Positions 35,202 through 42,980 of a DNA stretch of 64,000 nt are shown piece after piece. The position numbers and the translations under genes are program-made. Origin of the DNA: Candidatus Rokuibacteriota bacterium (GTDB lineage: Bacteria; Methylomirabilota; Methylomirabilia; Rokubacteriales; CSP1-6); assembly GCA_016200085.1 (NCBI GenBank), contig JACQFL010000046.1, forward strand, positions 186,001-250,000, read 5' to 3'. Position 1 is the first letter of the stretch. Each line of letters starts with the position of its first letter. The notes under the pieces are model-generated. The model saw only the letters and a list, made by a program, of their open reading frames with translations. It searched no databases and was not told where the DNA came from.

Positions 35202-36056
35202 CTACGCCCGGCCGAACAGGCCGGTGGGACGCACGGCGAGGATCGCCGCCATCGGCGCGAAGAGCGTGAAGTAGGAGAGCTCCGGGAAGAGGGCCTTGCC
35301 GAAGTTGTCGAGCAGCCCGACGAGGAGGCTGCCGATCAGCGCGCCGCGCAGGCTGCCCAGCCCGCCGACGATGACGACCACGAACGCGTAGGAGAGGATC
35401 TCGAAGTCCGCGCCGGGGTAGATCCCGAGAAAGCCGCCCGCCACCACACCGGCCACGGCGGCCAGCGCCGCCCCCAGCGCGAACACGCCGAGCGAGATGC
35501 CCGAGACGTTGATGCCGACCCCGCGCGCCATCTCCGCGTCGTCGACGGTGGCCCGCATCATGGCGCCGACCCGCGTGCGCTCGACGACCAGCCAGAGCAC
35601 GACGGCGACGCCGAGGGCCACCACGATGATGAAGACCCGGTACACCGGGAAGAAGAACGTGCCGAGGTGGTACTTGCCGGAGAGCACGGCCGGTATCTTG
35701 AGGTTGTACGGGTCACCGCCCCACGTGACCAGCGCGAGGTCCTGGAAGATCAGGGCCAGGCCCATGGTGGTGAGGACCTGGGCCAGCTCCTGGCCGCGCA
35801 ATCCCTGGAGGAAGCGGTCCCACTCGATCACGCCGAGCACGGCGATCGCCAGCGCGCCGCCGAGCAGCGCGAGGACGTAGCTGCCCGTGCGCGTGAGGAA
35901 GGTCAGCGCGAGGTAGGCGCCCAGCAGGTAGTGCGAGCCGTGGGTCATGTTGACGATGCGCATCATCCCGAAGATCAGCGAGAGCCCGCCGGCGAGGAGG
36001 AACAGGAGCGCGCCGTAGGAGACGCCGTTGAACAGCTGGGTGACCCAGAACTCCAC
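35202..36056 (-). CDS. livH: Branched-chain amino acid ABC transporter permease LivH
   Basis: 284 aa, about 8 transmembrane segments. The N-terminal LFNGVSYGALLFLLAGGLSLIFGMMRIVNMTHGSHYLLGAYLAL is highly LivH-like and VVIVGGLGSLRGALIGSLLVGLLDNFGK is the C-terminal signature. It lies 6 nt downstream of a D-amino-acid dehydrogenase gene on the same strand, so the importer and two amino-acid oxidoreductases probably share a transcript. Confidence 0.92.
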   Translation of the reverse strand: MEFWVTQLFNGVSYGALLFLLAGGLSLIFGMMRIVNMTHGSHYLLGAYLALTFLTRTGSYVLALLGGALAIAVLGVIEWDRFLQGLRGQELAQVLTTMGLALIFQDLALVTWGGDPYNLKIPAVLSGKYHLGTFFFPVYRVFIIVVALGVAVVLWLVVERTRVGAMMRATVDDAEMARGVGINVSGISLGVFALGAALAAVAGVVAGGFLGIYPGADFEILSYAFVVVIVGGLGSLRGALIGSLLVGLLDNFGKALFPELSYFTLFAPMAAILAVRPTGLFGRA

Positions 36057-36062
36057 GCGCCG

Positions 36063-37310
36063 CTAGAACCGATCCGGCGAGAGCGGCGCCAGGTCCACGT
36101 CCGCCCGCCCGCCCGCGATGAGCTGCGACACCAGCTTGCCGGTGATGGGCCCCAGCGACACGCCGAGCATCGCGTGGCCCGTCGCGAGCACGAGGTTGTC
36201 GAAGGCCTTCGGCCGGCCGATGGCGGGGAGCCCATCGGGCGTGCAGGGGCGCAGGCCGCGCCAGACCTCCAGGAGCTCGAGACCCTCGAAGGGTGTGAGA
36301 TAGCCCGCGATCGAGCGCTTCACCGCCTCGACCCGGCGCGGGCTGACCGCGAGGTCCAGGCCGGCCAGCTCCAGCGTGCCCGCGAGCCGCAGCATGTCGC
36401 CCATCGGCGTCACCGCGACCCTGGTCTCCGCCAGCGTCATCGGCATGCGGGGCGCGCCGGGGGGGCGCCGGTACGTCACGCTGTAGCCTTTCGCGGCCTG
36501 CACGGGCAGCCTGAGGCCGAGGCGCCGCGCGAGCGCCGGCGACCACGAGCCGGCGGCGAGGACGACCTCGTCGCAGGCCAGGCTGCCCCGCGTGGTCTCC
36601 ACCGCCTGGATGCGGCGGCCGCGGGCGGTGAAATCGAGCGCCTCCGTCGCCGGGCGGATCGTGACCCCGGCCTTCTCGGCGACGCCGGCGAGACCGCGGA
36701 CGAAGCGATCGGGGACGAGGTGGCCGTCGCCGGGGAAGTGGATGGCGCCCGCGATCGACGGCAGGAGCGAAGGCTCGAGCCCGCGGGCCTGCGCGGGCTC
36801 GAGCGCCCGGGCGTCCACGCCCAGCGCCGTGAGGCGAAGCGCCTCGCGGGTGCCGGCCTCCAGGCCCGGGCGCGTGCGGTAGACGGCGAGGTAGCCCTTC
36901 GCCTCGAAGCCGAAGTCGAGGTCCGGGCGGGCGGCGAGCTCGCGGTAGAGGCTGAAGCTGGCGAGGCTCATGTCACGCAGGACGGGGAGCGCCCGCTCGA
37001 CGTTGGCCTCGGTGCACGAGCGGTGGAACCGCCACAGCCACGCGACCAGCCCGGGGTCGAGGCGCGGCTTGATGTAGAACGGGCTGGCGCCGTCGAGCAT
37101 CCACCGGAGCGCGCGCCACTGCACCCCGGGCGCGGCGAGGGGCACGCTGTGGCTGGGGGCGATGAGGCCCGCGTTGCCGTACGAGCAGCCGGCGCAGACG
37201 TCCTGCCGATCGATCAGCGTCACCTGCAGCCCGCGCTCGGCGAGGTAGAACGCCGCGCACACACCGACCACGCCACCGCCGATCACCACCACGTGCCGGC
37301 CCTGGGTCAT
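36063..37310 (-). CDS. FAD-dependent oxidoreductase, D-amino-acid dehydrogenase (DadA) type
   Basis: 415 aa from the ATG at 37310, which has GGAGG 6 nt upstream; two further ATGs at 37328 and 37331 are less likely. The FAD dinucleotide motif IGGGVVGVCAAFYL is at 10-23. QDVCAGCSYGNAGLIAPSHSVPLAAPG and the C-terminal WRGLRPCTPDGLPAIGRPKAFDNLVLATGHAMLGVSLGPITG are signatures of the DadA branch, which oxidises D-amino acids to 2-oxo acids using a quinone or cytochrome. Its end overlaps the stop region of the upstream FAD gene. Confidence 0.88.
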   Translation of the reverse strand: MTQGRHVVVIGGGVVGVCAAFYLAERGLQVTLIDRQDVCAGCSYGNAGLIAPSHSVPLAAPGVQWRALRWMLDGASPFYIKPRLDPGLVAWLWRFHRSCTEANVERALPVLRDMSLASFSLYRELAARPDLDFGFEAKGYLAVYRTRPGLEAGTREALRLTALGVDARALEPAQARGLEPSLLPSIAGAIHFPGDGHLVPDRFVRGLAGVAEKAGVTIRPATEALDFTARGRRIQAVETTRGSLACDEVVLAAGSWSPALARRLGLRLPVQAAKGYSVTYRRPPGAPRMPMTLAETRVAVTPMGDMLRLAGTLELAGLDLAVSPRRVEAVKRSIAGYLTPFEGLELLEVWRGLRPCTPDGLPAIGRPKAFDNLVLATGHAMLGVSLGPITGKLVSQLIAGGRADVDLAPLSPDRF

Positions 37311-37327
37311 TCGTGCCTCCGGGGTCA

Positions 37328-38509
37328 TCATGCGATCACCCCTGCCTGGGGGTAGGCGATCCTGAGCGCGCGACCCTCCGCGAAGCGCTCCAGCCGGTAG
37401 GGCGAGAGATCCAGGGTCGTGGCGCGGCCATCGACCACGTGCTCGGCCATCAGGAGCCCGGCGGCCGGGGAGAGCTTGAAGCCGTGGCCCGAGAAGCCCA
37501 CGCAGTAGTGCAGGCCGGTGATGCCGGCGGCCGTGCCCATGATCGGGTTCCAGTCGGGAGTCACCTCGTACATGCCCGACCAGCCGCCCGCGATCTCGGC
37601 ATCCTCGGCGGCCGTCATCACGCGAGCGAGGCGCTGCACGATGTCCTCGACGTAGCCGCGCGCGGGGCGGTCCTCGTAGCGATCGGGATCGCCCGGCGGC
37701 TCCGGAGGCTCCTGCGTGCTCCCGAGGAGGATCAGGTTGCCCGTCTCGGGCCGGAAGTACACCTCGTGGGCGAGGTCGAGCACGACGGGATGGTCGGCCC
37801 CGTAGGCGAAGGCCGGCCGGAGGGTCACGATCGATTCCCGGAGCGCATCGACGGGCAGCTCCAGCCCCGCCAGGCGGCCCACGCGTCGGGCCCACGGCCC
37901 GGCGGCGATGACCACGTGATCGCAGGCGACGTCCCCGCGCGTGCTCCGCACACCGCGCACGCGCCCGCCGGCCGTCTCGATCGCCGTCACCCCGGCGCCC
38001 TGCTGGACCGCGCCGCCCAGGCGCGCCAGCGCCGCGGCGTAGCTGTTGGCGACCTCGTGCGGGCTGCCGAAGCCCGAGCGCGGCTCCCACACGATCGGCG
38101 CGTCCTCGGGCGGGTGGAGCAGGGGATCGATCCGCTGCGCTTCCGCGGCGGTGATGAAGCCGGTCTCGATCCCGAGCTTCCGGTTCATCGTCACCGTCTC
38201 GCGCACGCTGGCCGCGGACTCCGCCGTGCCGATGAACATCATGCCCGTCCGCACGAAGCCGCACTCGCCCCCGACGTCCTCGGCGAAGCGCTCGAGCATG
38301 CGGCGGGCGAGCAGCGACATCGCCGCCGTGGGCTCGGTCGTGTAGTGGGTGCGCACGATGGCGGACGACTTCGCCGAGGTCCCCGAGCAGATCGTGTCCT
38401 TCTCGAGCACGCGCACCGACAGCCCGCGCCGCGCGAGGTGGTAGCCGATGCTCGTGCCCATGACCCCGGCCCCGATGACGACCGCGTCCGCCCGCTCCAT
38501 GGCCCGCAT
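37328..38509 (-). CDS. FAD-dependent oxidoreductase, sarcosine/glycine oxidase-like
   Basis: 393 aa. ADAVVIGAGVMGTSIGYHLARRG carries GxGxxG at 13-18. HEVYFRPETGNLILLGSTQEPPEPPGDP and the C-terminal YEVTPDWNPIMGTAAGITGLHYCVGFSGHGFKLSPAAGLLMAEHVVDG are characteristic of the DAO/sarcosine oxidase family. Start is ATG 38509 or ATG 38500; the first overlaps a TACAAT box, so 38500 may be the true one. It is the first gene before the DadA-type gene and liv operon, divergent from the N-carbamoylase. Substrate likely an amine or N-methyl/D-amino acid. Confidence 0.83.
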   Translation of the reverse strand: MRAMERADAVVIGAGVMGTSIGYHLARRGLSVRVLEKDTICSGTSAKSSAIVRTHYTTEPTAAMSLLARRMLERFAEDVGGECGFVRTGMMFIGTAESAASVRETVTMNRKLGIETGFITAAEAQRIDPLLHPPEDAPIVWEPRSGFGSPHEVANSYAAALARLGGAVQQGAGVTAIETAGGRVRGVRSTRGDVACDHVVIAAGPWARRVGRLAGLELPVDALRESIVTLRPAFAYGADHPVVLDLAHEVYFRPETGNLILLGSTQEPPEPPGDPDRYEDRPARGYVEDIVQRLARVMTAAEDAEIAGGWSGMYEVTPDWNPIMGTAAGITGLHYCVGFSGHGFKLSPAAGLLMAEHVVDGRATTLDLSPYRLERFAEGRALRIAYPQAGVIA

Positions 38510-38542
38510 TGTAACCGGGGCCTCGCGCTGGTCGGGCGCGGG

Positions 38543-38572
38543 TTGCCGGGCCGCACGCGCGAGGGCTATGAT
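38543..38572 (+). promoter_or_regulatory. Promoter for the N-carbamoylase gene
   Basis: TTGCCG at 38543-38548, an 18-nt spacer, TATGAT at 38567-38572. It is followed by AGGAGG at 38595-38600, 6 nt before the GTG start at 38607. Located in the divergent gap. Confidence 0.5.
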
Positions 38573-38606
38573 GCCGCATCGAACATCTCGGTCCAGGAGG
38601 CGGGGC

Positions 38607-39542
38607 GTGGCGCGCGTGGTGACGATCGGCGCCGCGCAGCTCGGACCGATCGCGCGGAGCGAGCGGCGGAGCGACGTGGTCGAACGTCTGGTGGCCCATC
38701 TCCACCAGGCGCACGCCCACGGGTGCGACGTCGTGGTCTTCCCGGAGCTGGCGCTCACCACGTTCTTCCCGCGCTGGTGGATGGAGGACCAGGCCGAGAT
38801 CGACGCCTTCTTCGAGCGCGAGATGCCGGGGCCCGCGACGCGCCCGCTCTTCGACGAGGCCGCGCGGCTCGGGCTCGGGTTCTGCCTGGGCTACGCCGAG
38901 CTCGCGCTCGACGCGGGTGTGATTCGCCGCTTCAACACCTCCATCCTCGTCGACCGTGGGGGCCGCATCGCCGGCAAGTACCGCAAGGTCCACCTGCCGG
39001 GCCACGCCGGGCACGAGCCCTGGCGGCCCTTCCAGCACCTGGAGAAGCGCTACTTCGACGTCGGCGACCTCGGCTTTCCCGTGTTTCGCGCCTTCGGCGG
39101 CGTCATCGGCCTGTGCATCTGCAACGACCGGCGCTGGCCCGAGACCTACCGGGTGATGGGCCTGCAGGGCGTGGAGATGATCCTGCTCGGGTACAACACG
39201 CCCGCGCACAACCCGCCGGCGCCCGAGCACGACGCGCTCGCGCACTTCCACAACGCGCTGGTCATGCAGGCGGGCGCCTACCAGAACGGCACCTGGGTCG
39301 TGGGCGTGGCCAAGTGCGGGCGCGAGGAGGGCTGCGACATGATCGGCCAGAGCCAGATCATCGCGCCCTCCGGGGAGACCGTCGCGATGTGCTCCACCCT
39401 CGGCGACGAGCTGGCCGTGGCCCGCTGCGACCTGGACCGGTGCCGCTCCTACACGAGCACCGTCTTCAACTTCGCCATCCACCGTCAGCCGCAGCACTAC
39501 GGCCTCATCGTCGAGCGCAAGGGGGCGGTGCCCCCGGACTGA
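38607..39542 (+). CDS. N-carbamoyl-D-amino-acid hydrolase (nitrilase superfamily)
   Basis: 311 aa from the GTG at 38607 with AGGAGG upstream. The catalytic triad falls at E47 (VVFPELAL), K127 (YRKVHL) and C172 (CICNDRRWPET), the same spacing as characterised D-carbamoylases. GYNTPAHNPPAPEHD, MQAGAYQNGTWVVGV, EEGCDMIGQSQIIAPSGE and the closing AIHRQPQHYGLI are nearly family-specific. It releases D-amino acid, CO2 and ammonia from N-carbamoyl-D-amino acids, the second step of hydantoin breakdown. No hydantoinase gene is seen here. Flanking FAD oxidoreductases would oxidise the product. Confidence 0.92.
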   Translation: MARVVTIGAAQLGPIARSERRSDVVERLVAHLHQAHAHGCDVVVFPELALTTFFPRWWMEDQAEIDAFFEREMPGPATRPLFDEAARLGLGFCLGYAELALDAGVIRRFNTSILVDRGGRIAGKYRKVHLPGHAGHEPWRPFQHLEKRYFDVGDLGFPVFRAFGGVIGLCICNDRRWPETYRVMGLQGVEMILLGYNTPAHNPPAPEHDALAHFHNALVMQAGAYQNGTWVVGVAKCGREEGCDMIGQSQIIAPSGETVAMCSTLGDELAVARCDLDRCRSYTSTVFNFAIHRQPQHYGLIVERKGAVPPD

Positions 39543-39574
39543 GCGAGCGCTATACTCGGCTGCGGAGGCGGCCC

Positions 39575-40519
39575 ATGGCGCCGACGACCTCGCTGACCAT
39601 CACGCCGCTGCACCCGTGCCTCGGCGCGCGCGTCGAGGGCGTCGACCTCACCGCGCCGCTGGACGAGGCGACCTTCCGGGCGATCGATTCGGCGTTCCAG
39701 ACCCACTCCGTCCTCGTCTTCCACGACCAGCCCTTCACCGGCCAGCAGCAGATGGCGTTCAGCGGGCGCTGGGGGCCGCTGGAGACGACCATCAACGCCT
39801 CCGGCCGCGAGAACCGCCTGCACCCGCAGCTCGTGGACCTCTCCAACATCGATCCTGACCACGACGACCGCCTGATGGGCTGGAACGACCGGCGGATGAT
39901 CTACCAGTCGGGCAACCAGCTCTGGCACACGGACAGCTCCTTCAAGCCGGTGCCGGCCATGTCCTCGCTGCTCAACGGCCGCGAGGTGCCGCCGGAAGGC
40001 GGGGAGACGGAATTCCTCAGCCTGCGCCACGCCTGGCGGACGCTGCCCGAGGCGACGCGGCGGCGGCTCGAGGGCCGGGTCGTGGTGCACAGCATCCTGT
40101 ACTCGCGCAGCACGATCGCCCCCGGGCTCCTCGATCCCGACCAGGAGCGGGGGCTGCCCCCGGTGCGCCAGGCGCTCGTGCGCGCCAACCCCGTCAACGG
40201 CGAGAAGGCGGTCTATCTCGGCTCGCACGCCTGGTACATCGAGGGCATGCCCTACGTGGAGTCGCGCCGGCTGCTCGACGACCTCATGGCGCACGCGACC
40301 CGGCCCGAGGCGGTCTACCAGCACCGCTGGCGGCGGTGGGACGCGGTGATGTGGGACAACCGCTGCGTGCTGCACCGCGGCCGGCCCTGGGACGCCGCGC
40401 GCCACAAGCGCGTCATGCGCCGCACGACGGTCGCCGGCGAGGGTCCGACCGCCGAGCCGCCCTTGGCCGCCCGAACGGCGGCGTGGGCGGGGATCGTTCC
40501 CGAAGGCGTCGGGATCTGA
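39575..40519 (+). CDS. TauD/TfdA-family Fe(II)/2-oxoglutarate dioxygenase
   Basis: 314 aa from the ATG at 39575 with GGAGG upstream. The iron triad is H118-x-D120 (LWHTDSSF) and H267 in WDNRCVLHRGRPWD, with the 2-oxoglutarate Arg shortly after. EGVDLTAPLDEATFRAIDSAF and RGPLETTI-like text (WGPLETTI) match the TauD/TfdA family, closest in style to the 2,4-D dioxygenase and carnitine-type group. A TATACT box lies 18 nt upstream. The ether, sulfonate or amine substrate is unknown. Confidence 0.88.
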   Translation: MAPTTSLTITPLHPCLGARVEGVDLTAPLDEATFRAIDSAFQTHSVLVFHDQPFTGQQQMAFSGRWGPLETTINASGRENRLHPQLVDLSNIDPDHDDRLMGWNDRRMIYQSGNQLWHTDSSFKPVPAMSSLLNGREVPPEGGETEFLSLRHAWRTLPEATRRRLEGRVVVHSILYSRSTIAPGLLDPDQERGLPPVRQALVRANPVNGEKAVYLGSHAWYIEGMPYVESRRLLDDLMAHATRPEAVYQHRWRRWDAVMWDNRCVLHRGRPWDAARHKRVMRRTTVAGEGPTAEPPLAARTAAWAGIVPEGVGI

Positions 40520-40605
40520 CCGCGCGTCGTCCCCCCAATCCCGCTCGTCGCCGAAGAGGCGAGCGCGTCGAGCGTCGGCAAGGCCATGCACGCGCGGTGA
40601 GGAAA

Positions 40606-40635
40606 TTGTCCCGGTGCGGGCGGCTGTTGTAGAGT
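40606..40635 (+). promoter_or_regulatory. Promoter for the leader-peptide/small-protein unit
   Basis: TTGTCC at 40606-40611, an 18-nt spacer, TAGAGT at 40630-40635. The leader that follows is about 58 nt before 40700 and contains a small hairpin (40671-40684, ACCGG/CCGGT). Confidence 0.5.
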
Positions 40636-40663
40636 GAAGCCTCGTTACGTCGCTCGCTGATCC

Positions 40664-40687
40664 AGCACCCACCGGCTCGCCGGTGCT
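40664..40687 (+). promoter_or_regulatory. Leader hairpin before the small ORF pair
   Basis: AGC...ACCGG-CTCG-CCGGT-GCT can form a 5-bp stem with a 4-nt loop, extended by AGC/GCT with a bulge. It lies between the promoter and the leader ORF and could influence translation; no riboswitch match is recognised. Confidence 0.35.
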
Positions 40688-40699
40688 GCGGAGGTGACC

Positions 40700-40732
40700 A
40701 TGCAGGTCGTATCGGACCGAGCAGCATCCTGA
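40700..40732 (+). CDS. Short upstream ORF MQVVSDRAAS, coupled to the next gene
   Basis: 10 codons with a near-perfect ribosome site (GGAGGTG 3 nt before the ATG). Its TGA overlaps the ATG of the following gene (TGATG), the classic layout for translational coupling. The downstream ATG at 40732 has no good ribosome site of its own, so this ORF probably delivers ribosomes to it. Confidence 0.5.
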   Translation: MQVVSDRAAS

Positions 40733-41028
40733 TGGCGCGGCGGGGCCACTACGGATTCGAGCGGCGTCGCAAGGACGATCTGAGAAAGCAGAAGCAGGAA
40801 GCCAAGCGGCAGCGCAAGACCAGCCGCGAAGAGGCGGGATCCCAGGGTCCGGAGATGGGCGAGGCCCAGGACACCGGCGCCCAGGCCGGCGTGTGGGAAT
40901 GGTTCTCGCCCAGCCGCAGCCGGACCGTCTCCTCGGCTCCCGGCAGCCGGCCGGCGCAAGAAGGCGTCGACGACTGGGTCCTGCTCACCGACGTGGACGA
41001 CGAGGGCGCGCCCGAGACCACGGCCTGA
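40732..41028 (+). CDS. Small protein with basic N-terminus and acidic C-terminus (98 aa), unknown
   Basis: The first 36 residues are very basic and helical (RRGHYGFERRRKDDLRKQKQEAKRQRKTSRE), the middle is Gln/Gly-rich, then WEWFSPSRSRTVSS, and the tail is acidic (DDWVLLTDVDDEGAPE). The N-terminal pattern resembles small nucleic-acid-binding proteins seen in deltaproteobacterial-type genomes, but I cannot name the family. It starts on the stop of the leader ORF and is followed after 19 nt by the DUF2877 gene. Confidence 0.6.
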   Translation: MARRGHYGFERRRKDDLRKQKQEAKRQRKTSREEAGSQGPEMGEAQDTGAQAGVWEWFSPSRSRTVSSAPGSRPAQEGVDDWVLLTDVDDEGAPETTA

Positions 41029-41047
41029 GCCACGGACTCGGGGGGAC

Positions 41048-41938
41048 ATGGCAGATCTCAAGGCCGTCAAGATGACCTCGGAAGCCGCGCGGCGCCTGCG
41101 CGCGGCGCGCGGCAACGGCCGCATCCACTCGGCGTACGCGCGGACCATCAACATCCTGATCGGCGAAACACCCACTGCCCCGTGGATCAGCCTGCACGGC
41201 GGCACGTCGATCCCGTCGCCGTTCGGCATCGCGTGTCACGGCTGGCCGGAAGCCGCGCCGTCGCCGGGCTCCGCGGTCACGTTCGGGGCCGCGATCCGCT
41301 TCGAGACCTCGTCGCTCCACACCGACAAGGCGATGATCACGGAAAACCGGCTGCCCGGCCCGCTGCCGGCGCCCGACCCCCAGATCCTCGCCCTCGCGCT
41401 GGAGCAGCAGGCGAACGGCCTGCTCCCCGTCGCCGCGGCGGTCCTCGGCGCCGGCCGCGCGCCGGCCGACGCGCTCGGTCGCAAGGCGCTGCCGCTTCTC
41501 ACGCGACTGTTCGAGACCGCGAAGACCCTGGACGATCCAGTGGCCGCGCAGGAGGCGCTCGAGCCGCTGCTCGGGCTCGGTCCCGGCCTCACCCCCTCCG
41601 GCGACGACTGCATCGTGGGCTGGCTGGCGGGAGCGTTCACCGCGCGACCGGAGGGCCGGCCGTTCGTGGCCTCGTTGCGCGCCGGGCTCCTCGCTTCCGC
41701 GAGCAGGACGAACGAGCTGAGCCGGGCGTGCCTCGAGGCCGCCTTCGACGGCGCCGTGAGCGAGCCGGTCTACCGCTTCGCGACGACGCGGACCGTGGAG
41801 GCGCTGACCGAGCTCGTCTCCACCGGCGAGACCTCGGGCGGCGATCTGCTCGCCGGCTACCTCATCGCGCGCACCGCGCTCGTGCCCCCGAAGGCCCCCG
41901 ACAAGCCCTCGCGCGGCTTCTTCGGCTTCCGTCGCTGA
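41048..41938 (+). CDS. DUF2877 protein (AllH-like)
   Basis: 296 aa. The signature GLGPGLTPSGDDCIVGWLAG near residue 180 defines DUF2877, which includes the AllH subunit of oxamate carbamoyltransferase in purine/allantoin degradation. Other parts (SLHGGTSIPSPFGIAC at the start, STGETSGGDLLAGYLIA at the end) also fit. No allF, allG or allK neighbours are seen here, so a generic carboxylate/carbamoyl-related role is all that can be claimed. A GGGGGAC site precedes the ATG. Confidence 0.75.
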   Translation: MADLKAVKMTSEAARRLRAARGNGRIHSAYARTINILIGETPTAPWISLHGGTSIPSPFGIACHGWPEAAPSPGSAVTFGAAIRFETSSLHTDKAMITENRLPGPLPAPDPQILALALEQQANGLLPVAAAVLGAGRAPADALGRKALPLLTRLFETAKTLDDPVAAQEALEPLLGLGPGLTPSGDDCIVGWLAGAFTARPEGRPFVASLRAGLLASASRTNELSRACLEAAFDGAVSEPVYRFATTRTVEALTELVSTGETSGGDLLAGYLIARTALVPPKAPDKPSRGFFGFRR

Positions 41939-41972
41939 CGGGTGGTCGATGGCGGGTCGGCGCGGTACGCGG

Positions 41973-41978
41973 TACAAT
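41973..41978 (+). promoter_or_regulatory. -10 box (TACAAT) six nt before an ATG
   Basis: TACAAT at 41973-41978 followed by GACGGT and the ATG at 41985 suggests transcription starting on the start codon. No convincing -35 box. Confidence 0.4.
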
Positions 41979-41984
41979 GACGGT

Positions 41985-42395
41985 ATGAGGCTCGTACTGC
42001 TCATCGCCGCCCTCGTCGTGACCCTGGCGCCCGCGGCCGCGTACGCGCAACAGGTGGAGATCGAGGCGCAGCCGCAAGCGCCGGAGCGCCGGCCGGAGAT
42101 CATCGTTCCGGGCGGTCCCGACCAGGCCATCCACGTGCCGGAGTCCGAGCGCGGCAACCCGACGGCGCCGGCGGTGCCCCACGAGCCCGCGTTCTTCGGG
42201 CCGCTCTCGGTGCCGATCCAGACGGCGACGGGCACCGGGCGCATGGGCTTCGCGGGCTGGACCTCGCCGAACCCCACCTCCGGGCCGGCGCAGATCTGGC
42301 GCAATCACCCCGGCTGGTTCTCGCTGGGCTTCGCGATCGAATGGGGCGGGCCGCCTCCGGCGGCCAGACCCGCGGCGAAGCCGGTCGCTCGCTGA
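41985..42395 (+). CDS. Small exported protein of unknown function (136 aa)
   Basis: The signal peptide is MRLVLLIAALVVTLAPAAAYA, cleaved before QQ. The mature part is Pro/Glu-rich (APERRPEIIVPGGPDQAIHVPESERG) with VPIQTATGTGRMGFAGWTSPN and WFSLGFAIEWGGPP, and ends in an Ala/Pro-rich tail. No cysteine, so not a lipoprotein. No family is recognised. Its stop is immediately followed by the TTG of the PHP gene. Confidence 0.65.
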   Translation: MRLVLLIAALVVTLAPAAAYAQQVEIEAQPQAPERRPEIIVPGGPDQAIHVPESERGNPTAPAVPHEPAFFGPLSVPIQTATGTGRMGFAGWTSPNPTSGPAQIWRNHPGWFSLGFAIEWGGPPPAARPAAKPVAR

Positions 42396-42980
42396 TTGCT
42401 CCTCCGCGGTAACCTCCACGCCCACACCGTCCACTCGGACGGCGTACGCGCGCCGGCGGATCTCGTGGCAGACTACGAGGCCCTCGGCTACGACTTCCTC
42501 GCCATCACCGATCACGACGACCAGATGCGCGAGGACCGGTACTGGCCGGCCATGCGCGCGCTCCGGCCCGCGCGGCTGCTGCTCTTCCAGGGCATCGAGA
42601 TCAGCTACCAGCCCTTCGCCCAGCACGTGGGGCGGGTGATCGGCGATCACGAGGTGCTGCACGTGCTCAACCATCCCGCGCGCTACCGGCTCGACGTCGA
42701 GGAGGCGCTCGAGCGCGTCGGTATCCTGAGAGGCGACGGGCTGCCGATCGACGCCATCGAGCTGACGGACACCGGCCGCTACAAGCCCGTCTACGACACC
42801 GACGCGATCCCGCTGGTCAAGATCGCCACCGACGACGCCCACTTTCCCCGCCAGTTCGGCCAGGCGTGGATCGAGGTGGAGGCGCCGGCCCGCGAGCGTG
42901 ACGCCATCCTGAGATCGATCAAGGCCGGGGACTTCCGGGTCGTGTTCCGTCAGGCGGATCTCGAGGCGCGCCCCTCGTGA
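42396..42980 (+). CDS. PHP-domain metal-dependent phosphoesterase
   Basis: 194 aa with a TTG start directly after the previous TGA. The metal ligands of the PHP fold appear in order: NLHAHTVHSDG (H..H..D), LAITDHDD, FQGIEIS (Glu), HVLNHPARY (His) and ATDDAHF (D..H). Such proteins act on nucleotides or small phosphate esters (for example pAp or RNA ends). It is compact, with no helical insertion after the PHP fold. It overlaps mqnD by 4 nt (GTGA). Confidence 0.82.
   Translation: MLLRGNLHAHTVHSDGVRAPADLVADYEALGYDFLAITDHDDQMREDRYWPAMRALRPARLLLFQGIEISYQPFAQHVGRVIGDHEVLHVLNHPARYRLDVEEALERVGILRGDGLPIDAIELTDTGRYKPVYDTDAIPLVKIATDDAHFPRQFGQAWIEVEAPARERDAILRSIKAGDFRVVFRQADLEARPS

Noticed and set aside
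34569-37355. 928-codon open frame on the plus strand across livM, livH and the DadA-type gene
   Set aside because: No motif; composition is that of reverse-strand shadows; the opposite strand carries three well-recognised genes.
36063-39497. Very long minus-strand reading joining the DadA-type gene with upstream sequence
   Set aside because: Only 36063-37310 matches the family; the rest is a shifted frame of another FAD gene and antisense of the N-carbamoylase.
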